Positions 1-8,106 of a stretch of DNA of 64,000 nt are shown piece after piece. Below the pieces are notes generated by a model. The model searched no databases. It saw nothing but the letters and a program-made list of their open reading frames with translations, and was not told where the DNA came from. Position 1 is the stretch's first letter, and each line of letters opens with the position of its first letter. This DNA comes from an uncultured Oscillospiraceae bacterium (lineage in GTDB: Bacteria > Bacillota > Clostridia > Oscillospirales > Ruminococcaceae): assembly GCA_934513685.1 (NCBI GenBank), contig CAKSWY010000005.1, positions 37,449 to 101,448 on the forward strand, in the 5' to 3' direction. A program made the translations under genes and the position numbers.

Positions 1-921
1 GAGGATCTGGAGAGCGGCAACCGGGAACTGCGCAGCCAGATGGACGATGACCTGAAGGAGGACCCCGCCGACTTCGCCGTGTGGAAGGCCGCCAAACCCG
101 GCGAGCCTGCCTGGGAAAGCCCCTACGGCCCCGGCCGCCCCGGCTGGCACATTGAGTGCAGCGCCATGGCCCGCAAGCATCTGGGCAAGACCATTGACCT
201 GCACTGCGGCGGCCAGGACCTGATCTTCCCCCACCACGAGAACGAGATCGCCCAGTCCGAGTGCGCCAATGGGTGCGAGTTCAGCCATTACTGGATGCAC
301 AATGGCTTTTTGAACATCGACAACCGGAAGATGTCCAAGAGCCTGAACAACTTCTTCACCGTGCGGGAAATCGCCGACAAGTACGGCTACGAGCCCATCC
401 GCTACTTCATGCTCACCGCCGGCTACCGGATGCCCCTGAACTACACCATTGACCTGATCGAGGCCTGCAAGAACAGCCTGGAGCGCCTGTACACCTGCCG
501 CGACAACCTGGACTTTGCCATCAGCAAGGCCCCGGCCGAGGGCGACGATGTGCTGCTGGCCAAGGCCGCCGAGGCCAAGACCAAGTTTGACAAGGCCATG
601 GACGATGACCTGAACACCCCCGATGCCCTGGCCGCCCTGTTCGACCTGGTGAAGGAGATCAACACCCTGTCCGGCGCTGCCAGCAAGAGCGTGCTGGAGC
701 AGGTGGCCGCCACCTTTGACGAGCTGACCGGTGTGCTGGGCATCCTGTACAACCGCAAGAAGGACGAGGTGCCCGCCGAGGTGACCGAGCTGGTGGCCCA
801 GCGCGCCGCCGCCAAGAAGGCCAAGGACTTTGCCACCGCCGACGCCATCCGCGCCAAGCTGACTGAGATGGGCTGGGCCGTTACCGACACCGCCCAGGGC
901 CCCAAGGTGAGCAAGCTGTAA
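1..921 (+). CDS. cysS: cysteinyl-tRNA synthetase, C-terminal part (5' end outside window)
   Basis: Charges tRNA-Cys with cysteine using ATP in the cytoplasm (class I aminoacyl-tRNA synthetase). The frame is open from base 1, so the N-terminal half with the HIGH motif lies upstream. Visible are the zinc-site region GWHIECS, the HHENE stretch near 232-246 and the KMSKS loop at 328-342, followed by the helical anticodon-binding domain. About 306 codons are present; full-length enzymes have about 460-480. A GC-rich hairpin with a T-run follows, so this is the end of a transcription unit. Identification is secure from the motifs. Confidence 0.97.
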   Translation, partial: EDLESGNRELRSQMDDDLKEDPADFAVWKAAKPGEPAWESPYGPGRPGWHIECSAMARKHLGKTIDLHCGGQDLIFPHHENEIAQSECANGCEFSHYWMHNGFLNIDNRKMSKSLNNFFTVREIADKYGYEPIRYFMLTAGYRMPLNYTIDLIEACKNSLERLYTCRDNLDFAISKAPAEGDDVLLAKAAEAKTKFDKAMDDDLNTPDALAALFDLVKEINTLSGAASKSVLEQVAATFDELTGVLGILYNRKKDEVPAEVTELVAQRAAAKKAKDFATADAIRAKLTEMGWAVTDTAQGPKVSKL

Positions 922-948
922 AAAACAAACGCAACAAAACCAGAATGT

Positions 949-998
949 GCCGCCCGCCGCAGCCGGAATGTGAAAACGCTGCGGCGGGCGGCCTTTTT
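949..998 (+). terminator. intrinsic terminator after cysS
   Basis: A 14-bp perfect inverted repeat, GCCGCCCGCCGCAG (949-962) and CTGCGGCGGGCGGC (979-992), is followed by CTTTTTG. It lies 28 bases after the cysS stop. Confidence 0.9.
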
Positions 999-1032
999 GC
1001 GCGTTTTGGCCCAAAGCGCGCGGGTTTTATGG

Positions 1033-1038
1033 TATACT
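1033..1038 (+). promoter_or_regulatory. -10 box of NUDIX/glycosyltransferase operon
   Basis: TATACT lies between the cysS terminator and the NUDIX gene, about 50 bases before its ATG. No convincing -35 is visible at 16-18 bp spacing. Confidence 0.5.
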
Positions 1039-1088
1039 AGAGCCACAAAACGGCCGCCGGGCCAAAACCGGGAAAGGAGGACCCTGCC

Positions 1089-1700
1089 ATGCAGCAGCCA
1101 AACGAAGAAACCCTGCGCCGCCGGCTGGCGGAGCATTCACCCCGGACGGTCTGGCTGGAGCGGGAGCGCCCCATGGCGGTGCTGCTGCCTTTGATAGAAG
1201 GGCCAGAGGGCTGGCAGGTGCTGTTTGAGGTGCGCGCGGCGGGCATTTCCCAGCCGGGGGAGGTGTGCTTCCCGGGCGGCCGGGTGGAACCCGGCGAGAC
1301 CCCGGAAGAGGCCGCGGTGCGGGAATGCCGGGAGGAGCTGTGCCTTGCCCCGAAGCAGGTGGAGCTGCTGGGCGCGGGCGACCGCATTGCCACCCCGGGC
1401 GGGGTGCTGGTGCACTCGTTTGCGGGGGCTCTGCGGGGGTACACCGGCGGCTTTTCCAAAAGCGAGGTGGCCCAGGTGTTCACGGTGCCGCTGGCCTGGC
1501 TGAAACGCCAACCGCCGCTGGTGCGGGATATACCGGTGGTGACCGCCCCGGGGGCAGATTTCCCTTTTGAAAAAATTCCCGGCGGGGCGGCGTACCCCTG
1601 GCGGGGCGGAACCTACCAGGTGCTGTTTTATGAGTATGAGGGCCGGGTCATCTGGGGCATCACCGCCAAGGTGCTGCACCAGATGCTGCCCCTTTTGTGA
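1089..1700 (+). CDS. NUDIX hydrolase, CoA pyrophosphatase-like
   Basis: Probable nucleoside-diphosphate-linked hydrolase. The Nudix box is intact: G-R-V-E-P-G-E-T-P with the downstream REC-REEL core. It is preceded by QPGEVCFPGG, which resembles the extra signature of the CoA pyrophosphatase (NudL/YeaB) branch that cleaves CoA to 4'-phosphopantetheine and 3',5'-ADP. The length (203 aa) fits that branch. The start is supported by AAAGGAGG 8 bases upstream. The next gene begins 12 bases after the stop, so the two are probably cotranscribed. The exact substrate cannot be fixed from sequence. Confidence 0.85.
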   Translation: MQQPNEETLRRRLAEHSPRTVWLERERPMAVLLPLIEGPEGWQVLFEVRAAGISQPGEVCFPGGRVEPGETPEEAAVRECREELCLAPKQVELLGAGDRIATPGGVLVHSFAGALRGYTGGFSKSEVAQVFTVPLAWLKRQPPLVRDIPVVTAPGADFPFEKIPGGAAYPWRGGTYQVLFYEYEGRVIWGITAKVLHQMLPLL

Positions 1701-1712
1701 CGAGGAGGACCC

Positions 1713-4691
1713 ATGGAAGAATTGAAACAGGCCGCACAGGCCCGGCAGCAGGCGGCCCGCCGCCAGCCCGATGACACGCTTGTGTGGCTGATTGCGGGCG
1801 GAATGCTGCTGCGGGCGGTGCTGGCGGTGGTGACCCAGCCGTATACCTATGACCAGAACTGCTTTTTTGCCTGGGCCTTAAAAATCGCCCAGGATGGGCC
1901 GCAGAATTTCTACGCACCGGATTATTTCGCGGATTATCCCCCGGGGTATATGCTGGTGCTGGGGCTGGTGGGCAAGCTGATGGGCCTTCTGCACCTGAAC
2001 TTCACCCAGGCGGCCGCCTGGCTGCTGATGAGCCTGGTGCCCATTCTGTGCGCCGGGGGGCTGGTGTGGGCCGTGTGGCACATCGGGCTGGAGGCCGGCA
2101 ACGGCGATGAACGCTGGGCCAACCGGACGGCCGGGTTTGCGGCCTTCGGCCCCTCGCTGATGTACTGCACCGGCGTGTGGATGCAGATCGACGAGGTGGT
2201 CTGCTTTTTGATGGTGCTGGCCCTGTGGCGGCTCAGTCGGGGCAGGTTCTGGCAGGGGTGCTTTTGGTACGGCGTGGCGCTGGCGGTGAAGCCCCAGGCG
2301 CTGCTGGCCGGGCCGGTGCTGGCCCTGTGCGCCCTGCTGCCCCTGCTTCAGGAGGGGGCGGCGGGCCTGGCCAAAGCCGTCAAGCGGGGCGTTGGGGGCG
2401 CGGTGTGTGCGCTGGCCCCGGTGCTGGCGGCGGCGCTGCCCTTCGGCCTTACCCCGGCCGAGCTGCTGGAAAAATACCTGGGCACGGCCCAGAGCTACCC
2501 CTATGCCAGCATCAACGCCTTTAACCTGATGGAGCTGCTGGGCGGCAACTGGGTGAATCAGGCCGAAACGCTGCCCCTGCTGCCCATCACCTGGCAGCAG
2601 CTGGGCACCCTGTGCCTGGCGGCCCTGACCGCGGCCCTGTGCGTGCTGGCGGTGCGGGCGGCCAAGGCAGGCCGGTTTGACCCGCTGCTGCTGGCGGCCT
2701 TTTACACCGTGGGCGTGTTCGCCTTTGGGCACCGGATGCACGAGCGGTATCTGCTGCTGGGGCTGGCCCTTACGCTGGCTGCGGCGGCCCGCTGGCGCAG
2801 CCGGTGGCTGCTGGGGGCGGCGGCCGGGCTTTCCCTCACCAGCCTGCTGAACCTGGCGGTGGTGTACTCCAGCCAGGGCACCGAGGATGAGTTCCTCACC
2901 AGCGGCATGGCGGTGATCACCGGGCGGCTGGCGGGCCTTGGGGCCGTGGTGTTCTTCATGGTGCTGGCGCTGGCGGCCTGGGACCTGATCCGCATGGACG
3001 AACCAGCCCCGCTGCCCGAGACGGCACCGGAACCCTGGGCTGCCCCAGCTCCGCAGCCCCGCTGGACCCGGCGGGAGGCGCTGGCCCTGGCCGGGCTGAC
3101 GCTGGCCACGGCGGTGGTCTCCCTTGCTTATCTGGGCGACACCACCGCCCCCCAAAACGGCCTGACCGCCGAGGGTGTGCCGCTGACCGAGACGGTTTCG
3201 GTTGCCGGGCAGGCGGCCAGCGTGTGGGTGTACGGCGGCATTACCAGGGGCGGCAGCCTGACCATCACCGGCGCGGATGGAACGACCGCCCGGATGGAGC
3301 TGAAGCCGGGGGCCTGCTTCCAGTGGAACGTGCTGGAGCTGGATGCGCCGTTGAGCGGCGAGTGCACCGTGACGGTGGAAAACGGTACGGTGTTCGAGCT
3401 GTCCTTCCGGGATGAAACCGGGGCGGCTCTGGCAGTGACGGGCGGCGGCGCGCTGACGGATGAGCAGGCCGCGGTGCCCGCGGCCATCAGCCAGCTGAAC
3501 AGTATGTACTTTGACGAAATTTACCACGGCCGCACCGGCTACGAGCAGGCCCACGGCCTGAGCATTTACGAGACGACCCACCCGCCCCTGGGCAAGGTGT
3601 TCATTCAGATCGGCATTGCCCTCTTCGGAATGACCGGCTTCGGCTGGCGCATTTCCGGCACGGTGTTCGGCATTCTCATGGTGCCGGTGGTGTACGGGCT
3701 GTGCCGCCGCCTGACCCGGCGGCCCTGGCTGGCCTTTGTGGGCGGCGCGCTCGCCGCGCTGGACTTCATGCGCTTTGCCCAGAGCCGCATTGCCACCATT
3801 GACGTATACGGCACCTTCTTCATTCTGCTGGGGGCGCTGTGCATGGTGTGGTATTGCCAGACGGTGCTGGAAAAGGGCGTGCAGGGGGCGATTCTGCCCA
3901 TGGCTCTGGGCGGCGTGGCCTTCGGGCTGGGCTGTGCCAGCAAGTGGACGGGCATTTACTCCGGCGCGGGGCTGGCGGTTCTCTACTTCGGGGTGCTGTG
4001 GGCGTGTTATAAGCAGCAGAAGCCCGGCTTTGCCCGGGAGGTGAAGCTGGCCCTTGCGGGCGGCGTGGCCTTTTATGTGGCGGTGCCGCTGGTGATTTAC
4101 ATCCTCAGCTACTTCCCCTACAAGGTGCATGACCCCAGCTTCGGTTTGGCGGACTGGTGGAAGTGCCAGACCTATATGTACAACTATCATAGCCAGCTCA
4201 AGGCCACCCACTCGTTTGAATCCCGCTGGTACACCTGGCCTCTGATGCTGCGCCCGGTGTGGTATTACATGGGCAAGAACCTGCCTGCCGGAATGTACGC
4301 CAGCATTGCGGGCTTCGGCAGCCCGATGGTGTGGTGGGGCGGCACGGCGGCCCTGGCGGCTCTGGGCTGGCGGCAGGCCAGCGGCAAGGGCAGCCGGACG
4401 GGCGCGGCCTGCCTGGTGATGTTTGCGGCCCAGATTCTGCCCTGGATGCTGGTGACCCGCTGCACCTTCCTGTACCACTATTTCCCCGGGGCGATGTTTG
4501 GGCTGGTGGCGCTGGTTTTGTGGCTGGGTCAGGCCAAAGAGCGCACGGCCAAACGCCGGGCGGCGGTGCTGCTGGCGCTGGCGCTGGCCCTGTTCGTGTG
4601 GTTCTACCCGGCCCTCAGCGGCCTGCCGGTGCCGCGGGCCTGGGCCGCCAGCCTGAAATGGCTGCCCACCTGGGGGTTCTACATCCTGTAA
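1713..4691 (+). CDS. double GT-C / PMT-family (GT39-like) membrane glycosyltransferase
   Basis: A 992-aa polytopic membrane protein with two glycosyltransferase-like halves. Residues ~1-440 are hydrophobic, with a D47 loop acid and a DYPPG motif (74-78) typical of lipid-linked-sugar mannosyltransferases. Residues ~460-590 form a mostly hydrophilic, beta-rich stretch. Residues ~590-992 carry the protein-O-mannosyltransferase signature: D601-E602, then YHGRTGYE and THPPLGK, followed by many membrane segments. The family moves a sugar from a polyprenyl-phosphate donor to an acceptor on the outer face of the membrane. Donor and acceptor are unknown here. SD GAGGAG lies 6 bases before the ATG. The protein is longer than ordinary PMTs (about 500-700 aa), suggesting a fusion. 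Confidence 0.85.
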   Translation: MEELKQAAQARQQAARRQPDDTLVWLIAGGMLLRAVLAVVTQPYTYDQNCFFAWALKIAQDGPQNFYAPDYFADYPPGYMLVLGLVGKLMGLLHLNFTQAAAWLLMSLVPILCAGGLVWAVWHIGLEAGNGDERWANRTAGFAAFGPSLMYCTGVWMQIDEVVCFLMVLALWRLSRGRFWQGCFWYGVALAVKPQALLAGPVLALCALLPLLQEGAAGLAKAVKRGVGGAVCALAPVLAAALPFGLTPAELLEKYLGTAQSYPYASINAFNLMELLGGNWVNQAETLPLLPITWQQLGTLCLAALTAALCVLAVRAAKAGRFDPLLLAAFYTVGVFAFGHRMHERYLLLGLALTLAAAARWRSRWLLGAAAGLSLTSLLNLAVVYSSQGTEDEFLTSGMAVITGRLAGLGAVVFFMVLALAAWDLIRMDEPAPLPETAPEPWAAPAPQPRWTRREALALAGLTLATAVVSLAYLGDTTAPQNGLTAEGVPLTETVSVAGQAASVWVYGGITRGGSLTITGADGTTARMELKPGACFQWNVLELDAPLSGECTVTVENGTVFELSFRDETGAALAVTGGGALTDEQAAVPAAISQLNSMYFDEIYHGRTGYEQAHGLSIYETTHPPLGKVFIQIGIALFGMTGFGWRISGTVFGILMVPVVYGLCRRLTRRPWLAFVGGALAALDFMRFAQSRIATIDVYGTFFILLGALCMVWYCQTVLEKGVQGAILPMALGGVAFGLGCASKWTGIYSGAGLAVLYFGVLWACYKQQKPGFAREVKLALAGGVAFYVAVPLVIYILSYFPYKVHDPSFGLADWWKCQTYMYNYHSQLKATHSFESRWYTWPLMLRPVWYYMGKNLPAGMYASIAGFGSPMVWWGGTAALAALGWRQASGKGSRTGAACLVMFAAQILPWMLVTRCTFLYHYFPGAMFGLVALVLWLGQAKERTAKRRAAVLLALALALFVWFYPALSGLPVPRAWAASLKWLPTWGFYIL

Positions 4692-4715
4692 GCAAACCAA
4701 ACGCATAAAACGCAA

Positions 4716-4757
4716 AAAGGCTTCCCATAGCTGCACGCTATGGGAAGCCTTTTTTCC
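4716..4757. terminator. bidirectional terminator between glycosyltransferase and mur ligase genes
   Basis: AAGGCTTCCCATAG (4717-4730) pairs with CTATGGGAAGCCTT (4738-4751). It is flanked by an A-run on the left and a T-run on the right, so it can stop both converging genes. Confidence 0.9.
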
Positions 4758-4846
4758 TCTTTTGGAAGGGGGCGGCGCTGTGCGCCTTGCTTTTTCAGAC
4801 AAACGCGAAGCGCGGCTTGCATGGGAAGGGGGCTGCCGTCCGGCGG

Positions 4847-6328
4847 TTACCGGGCGGCGGCATCCTCGGGGCGCAGGGCGCGGCACACCTGCTCGATGAG
4901 CGCCCGCTCGCAGAAGGGGAGATCCCGGCCGCCCACCCGCTGGTGGGTTTCACAGCCCTTGCCCGCAAACAGCACCATGTCGCCGGGCTGGGCCATGCGC
5001 ACCGCGGCCTGAATGGCCTCGTACCGGTCCGGAATGCAGGCGTAGGGCGCGCCGGGTGCCATGTGGCCCGCGATCTCCTGCAGGATGGCCATGGGGTCCT
5101 CGCTGCCGGGGTCGTCGCTGGTGAGCACACTGAAGTCCGCCCCGGCGCTGGCGGCCTTGGCCAGCTCTTCCCGGCGCAGCTGGGTGCGCCCGCCCACCGA
5201 GCCGAACACGCAGATGAGCTGCCGCGGCCCGTAGGCACGCAGGGCCTTCAGTGTGCTGGAAAGCGCCAGCCCGTTGTGGGCGTAATCCACCACAAAGGTG
5301 CGGCCAGGCAGCCCCGGCACCACCTCCAGCCGGCCGGGCACATGGGTGCGGGCCAGGGCTGCGGCGGCCTGCCCGGGCGTGACCCCGAAGGTGCCGGCCA
5401 ATGCGGTGGCGCACAGGGCGTTGGAGACGTTGAATGCCCCCGGAAGGGGCAGCTGCATGGGGGTGAGCGCCCCGTTGTGAGCGCAGAAGAACTTGACGCC
5501 CAGTTCGGTCTCACTGCGGGTCAGGGTCAGCCCGGCGGCCCGGTATTCGGCCCCGGCGGCCAGCCCGTAGGGGATGAGCTGCCCGGCAAACCCGGCCCGC
5601 ATGAAGGCACTGGCCGGGTCGTCGGCGTTGTACACCATGGCCCGGGCGTGGTATTCGGCAAACAGGCGGCGCTTGGCGGCCTTGTAGTCGGCCAGGTCCG
5701 GGTGCTCGCCGGGGCCGACGTGGTCCGGCGAGAGGTTGGTGAAGGCGACCGCCTCAAAGGGCAGCCCGTCCACCCGGTGGCGGCGCAGGGCCTGGCTGCT
5801 CACCTCCAGCATGCAGTGGCGCACCCCGGCGTCCAGCATGGCCCGCAGCAGCCGGTGCAGTTCCAGGCTTTCCGGCGTGGTGTTGGCGGTGGGCTCGTGC
5901 CGGCCGGCAAAGTCGGCCCCGTTGGAGCCGATGTACCCGCAGGGCAGGCCCGCCCCGTTGAGAATGGCCGCGGTGAGCAGCGCCGTGGTGGTTTTGCCCT
6001 TGGTGCCGGTGATGCCGATCAGGTGCATTTCGTCTGCCGGGTGGCCGTAAAAGGCGGCCCCCACCTGGGCCAGCGCACTCCGGCTGTCCGGCACCAGCAC
6101 CTGGGCGGCGTCCGCCGGAAGGTTCAGTGCGCGCTGGGCCAGAAACGCCCGGCAGCCGGCCTGATAGGCGGCGGGGGCGTAGTCGTGGCCATCTGCCCGC
6201 TCGCCGGGCAGGCAGACGAACAGCGCACCCGGCCCGGCCTTGCGGGAGTCGTAGACAACGGCGGTGATTTCAGGATCGAGAGCGGGGCCTTTGTGGGGCA
6301 CACCGGCTAAAAGCGTTTGTAACTTCAT
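4847..6328 (-). CDS. MurE-like Mur ligase (UDP-MurNAc-tripeptide synthetase family), divergent
   Basis: A 493-aa three-domain Mur ligase. The family adds the third amino acid of the peptidoglycan stem peptide with ATP in the cytoplasm. Visible are the N-terminal UMAG-binding region (YDSRKAGPGALFVCLPG), the P-loop GITGTKGKTTT (105-115), NTTPE, YKAAKRRLF with the lysine carbamylated in the family, and DYAHN. Several MurE-specific positions differ: DDPGSEDP (405-412) replaces DNPRxEDP, whose Arg recognises diaminopimelate; FGSVGGRT replaces the usual FGCGGDRD; and SSQAL replaces SSHAL. It may therefore be a MurE paralogue or have a different third-residue specificity. Start chosen at MKLQTLL, preceded by GAGGAAA. 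Confidence 0.8.
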   Translation of the reverse strand: MKLQTLLAGVPHKGPALDPEITAVVYDSRKAGPGALFVCLPGERADGHDYAPAAYQAGCRAFLAQRALNLPADAAQVLVPDSRSALAQVGAAFYGHPADEMHLIGITGTKGKTTTALLTAAILNGAGLPCGYIGSNGADFAGRHEPTANTTPESLELHRLLRAMLDAGVRHCMLEVSSQALRRHRVDGLPFEAVAFTNLSPDHVGPGEHPDLADYKAAKRRLFAEYHARAMVYNADDPASAFMRAGFAGQLIPYGLAAGAEYRAAGLTLTRSETELGVKFFCAHNGALTPMQLPLPGAFNVSNALCATALAGTFGVTPGQAAAALARTHVPGRLEVVPGLPGRTFVVDYAHNGLALSSTLKALRAYGPRQLICVFGSVGGRTQLRREELAKAASAGADFSVLTSDDPGSEDPMAILQEIAGHMAPGAPYACIPDRYEAIQAAVRMAQPGDMVLFAGKGCETHQRVGGRDLPFCERALIEQVCRALRPEDAAAR

Positions 6329-6370
6329 GGCAGTTTCCTCAAAAACGGCGGGGGCTTCCGCCTTTTTTAC

Positions 6371-6399
6371 ATTGTATCGCAAATGGTGCGGAAAGGCAA
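6371..6399 (-). promoter_or_regulatory. promoter of the mur ligase gene
   Basis: On the minus strand, TTGCCT (6394-6399), a 17-bp spacer and TACAAT (6371-6376). A short GC hairpin followed by T's (about 6342-6366) lies between this promoter and the start codon. Confidence 0.65.
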
Positions 6400-6410
6400 A
6401 GCAGGGAGCT

Positions 6411-7298
6411 TCAGCGGACGGGCACCAGCGCCACCGCCTGGCTGCCCAGGCTTTCGTAGCGGCGGCGCACCAGCTCCTTGTCGTAGCAGACGGTTTCCCC
6501 GGCGCGGGGGTCGTTCAGGAGATACCCCTCGGCGGTTTCGCCCACCAGAAGCAGACAGTGCTCCCCGGCCGGCCAGGTGAAGGTTTCGCCGCTGGGCAGC
6601 TGCCACCGGGTTCCGGTCTCCACCGGGCGCATTTCCATGGTGGCCCAGATCACCACCGGAATGTTGTGCCGCAGGTAGGCGTCGGTCAGCTCACTGAGGG
6701 GGCTGCCGGTCAGGTCCAGCGCCCGGTACCCGGCCGGGGCAGCCTGGCTCATGGCCCGGGCCAGCACCGGGGCAAAGCAGCCGTAGCCCTGCCCGGCGGG
6801 GTCACCGATGAAGGCGTCGGCGGGGGAAGGGCCGCACAGCCGACCGCCGGCGTCCGTCCACAGCTCGCCCATGGGGAGATAGCCGTACACAAAGTCCTCC
6901 ACGGTCAGGTTGGCCCCGGCCCAGTTCAGCGCCATGACGGCGCTGACGCTTTCGCAGCCGGTGGGCCAGTCGGCCTGGCTCAGGGCGGGCACCTCCAGCA
7001 CGGGCGGCTTCTCCGGCCATCCGGCGGCGCTTTTGGGGAAGAGAACGGCTGCATTCTGTGCGGCGGTGTGCAGCACCTCCAGCCCCGAGGGCAGCAGCAG
7101 CGACGCGGCCCGAAGCCCGCCGAAAAAGGTCAGAACGGCCAGCAGCAGGGCAGCGGCCATCAGCCGGCGCCGCCGCTGGGCAGCCCGGCGGCGTTGGGCG
7201 CGGCCCGGGGCCTGATAAACCGGCCGGGGCGGCTGGGTGCGAACGGCTTGCCGGGTGGAGATCCGGCGGGCGGGCTGGATGGTCAGGCTGGCATTCAT
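6411..7298 (-). CDS. membrane-anchored C39-like cysteine peptidase
   Basis: Encodes 295 aa. An Arg-rich N-terminus is followed by one membrane segment (~46-68) and then an extracytoplasmic papain-fold domain of the C39-like peptidase family. The likely catalytic triad is Cys115 (in WPTGCESVSA), His247 (in PAGEHCLLLVG) and Asp263 (in LLNDPRAG). Such proteins cleave peptides or act on the cell envelope; the substrate is not deducible. The start is set by AGGAGG (7308-7313, minus sense) 9 bases before the ATG; an upstream in-frame extension lacks an SD. It lies 82 bp upstream of the mur ligase, which has its own promoter. Confidence 0.8.
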   Translation of the reverse strand: MNASLTIQPARRISTRQAVRTQPPRPVYQAPGRAQRRRAAQRRRRLMAAALLLAVLTFFGGLRAASLLLPSGLEVLHTAAQNAAVLFPKSAAGWPEKPPVLEVPALSQADWPTGCESVSAVMALNWAGANLTVEDFVYGYLPMGELWTDAGGRLCGPSPADAFIGDPAGQGYGCFAPVLARAMSQAAPAGYRALDLTGSPLSELTDAYLRHNIPVVIWATMEMRPVETGTRWQLPSGETFTWPAGEHCLLLVGETAEGYLLNDPRAGETVCYDKELVRRRYESLGSQAVALVPVR

Positions 7299-7331
7299 GG
7301 CGGTGGGCCTCCTTTTTGTGTTTCTGGCCCC

Positions 7332-7337
7332 AGTATA
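7332..7337 (-). promoter_or_regulatory. -10 box upstream of the C39-like peptidase
   Basis: TATACT in minus sense, about 35 bases before the ATG. No recognisable -35 at standard spacing. Confidence 0.45.
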
Positions 7338-7625
7338 GGCCGGGAAAGAAACAGAATCTGCGCAAAGTTGCATCGGTTCGGCATCCTTTGCCGCCCGAAG
7401 CCGCGGGCACCGGAAAAGCCGGATGGGAGAATCCTCCAGTTCGTTCTTGCAAAAATGCTTGTAGGAGCGGGAAAACTTAAGAAATGGACACGCCAAATGT
7501 GAAAAAGTATGTTATCTTTTTGTCAATACTCCACAAAAGGACAACGACCACGCCGGATGCTTTTTGTATAGTGGGGAGAAAAATAAGGAATTATGCAAAT
7601 TGCACAACACAAACGACAGTTTATG

Positions 7626-7634
7626 TGCTATAAT
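7626..7634 (+). promoter_or_regulatory. extended -10 promoter of the HPr-like gene
   Basis: TGCTATAAT is a perfect extended -10. A TTGCAC (7600-7605) lies upstream but 23 bp away, too far to be a standard -35. The remaining sequence between 7338 and 7600 shows no gene I can support. Confidence 0.7.
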
Positions 7635-7728
7635 GCACAACAACAGGAGGGCGGAACGGGAAATCACCCGGGCACACCTTCCTGCGGGAGACGATATCGT
7701 TCCCCAAGTACAAAGGAGGAAATACACT

Positions 7729-7950
7729 ATGATTAAGCAGATCACGATTTCGAATTTCAAGGAAGTTCAGAAGGTTGTTTCTGCCGCCTCGGGGTGCCTC
7801 AGCGACATTGGAGTACACGATATGCGCGGCAGCATTGCCGATGCCAAGAGCATTCTGGGCATGATGAGCCTGGACTTCAGCCATCCGGTGGAACTGGTGA
7901 GCGAGAATGAGCGCGACCTGAACCGGGTGTACAAGGCGCTGAAGAACTGA
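7729..7950 (+). CDS. HPr-like domain protein lacking the phosphorylatable His loop
   Basis: A 73-aa protein with the hallmark HPr segment ADAKSILGMMSL, which matches the (N/D)AKSIMGLMSL region around regulatory Ser46 of PTS phosphocarrier HPr. The GLHARPA loop containing the PEP-dependent phosphorylation site His15 is absent: the chain runs directly from the first strand (ITISNF) into helix 1 (KEVQKVVSAASG). It therefore cannot be a normal phosphocarrier, but it keeps the HPr kinase-site region. The start is fixed by AAAGGAGG 10 bases upstream. It is monocistronic, with its own extended -10 promoter. Confidence 0.75.
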   Translation: MIKQITISNFKEVQKVVSAASGCLSDIGVHDMRGSIADAKSILGMMSLDFSHPVELVSENERDLNRVYKALKN

Positions 7951-8040
7951 GAAGCCCTTCCGGGATAAACCCCGGAACGATGGCTTCAAATCCGGTACTG
8001 CACAGCATGGCCGGGCGGCAACGTGCCGCCGAGGCAGAAT

Positions 8041-8085
8041 AGAAAAAATGGGCGTCCCCATGCGTTGGGGACGCCCATTTCGTTT
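8041..8085. terminator. bidirectional terminator between HPr-like and DUF4349 genes
   Basis: AAATGGGCGTCCCCA (8046-8060) pairs with TGGGGACGCCCATTT (8066-8080). An A-run precedes and T's follow; it lies between converging genes. Confidence 0.9.
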
Positions 8086-8106
8086 GCAGCTTGGGAGAAA
8101 ATGCGG

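Noticed and set aside
1878..4886. A ~1000-codon open frame on the minus strand over the glycosyltransferase gene.
   Set aside because: Antisense artefact of high GC at third positions; Arg/Gln/Pro/His-rich translation without domains.
7951..8040. tRNA-like stretch (GGCTTCAAATCCGG) after the HPr-like gene.
   Set aside because: No acceptor stem pairing, no cloverleaf and no CCA end can be built around it.
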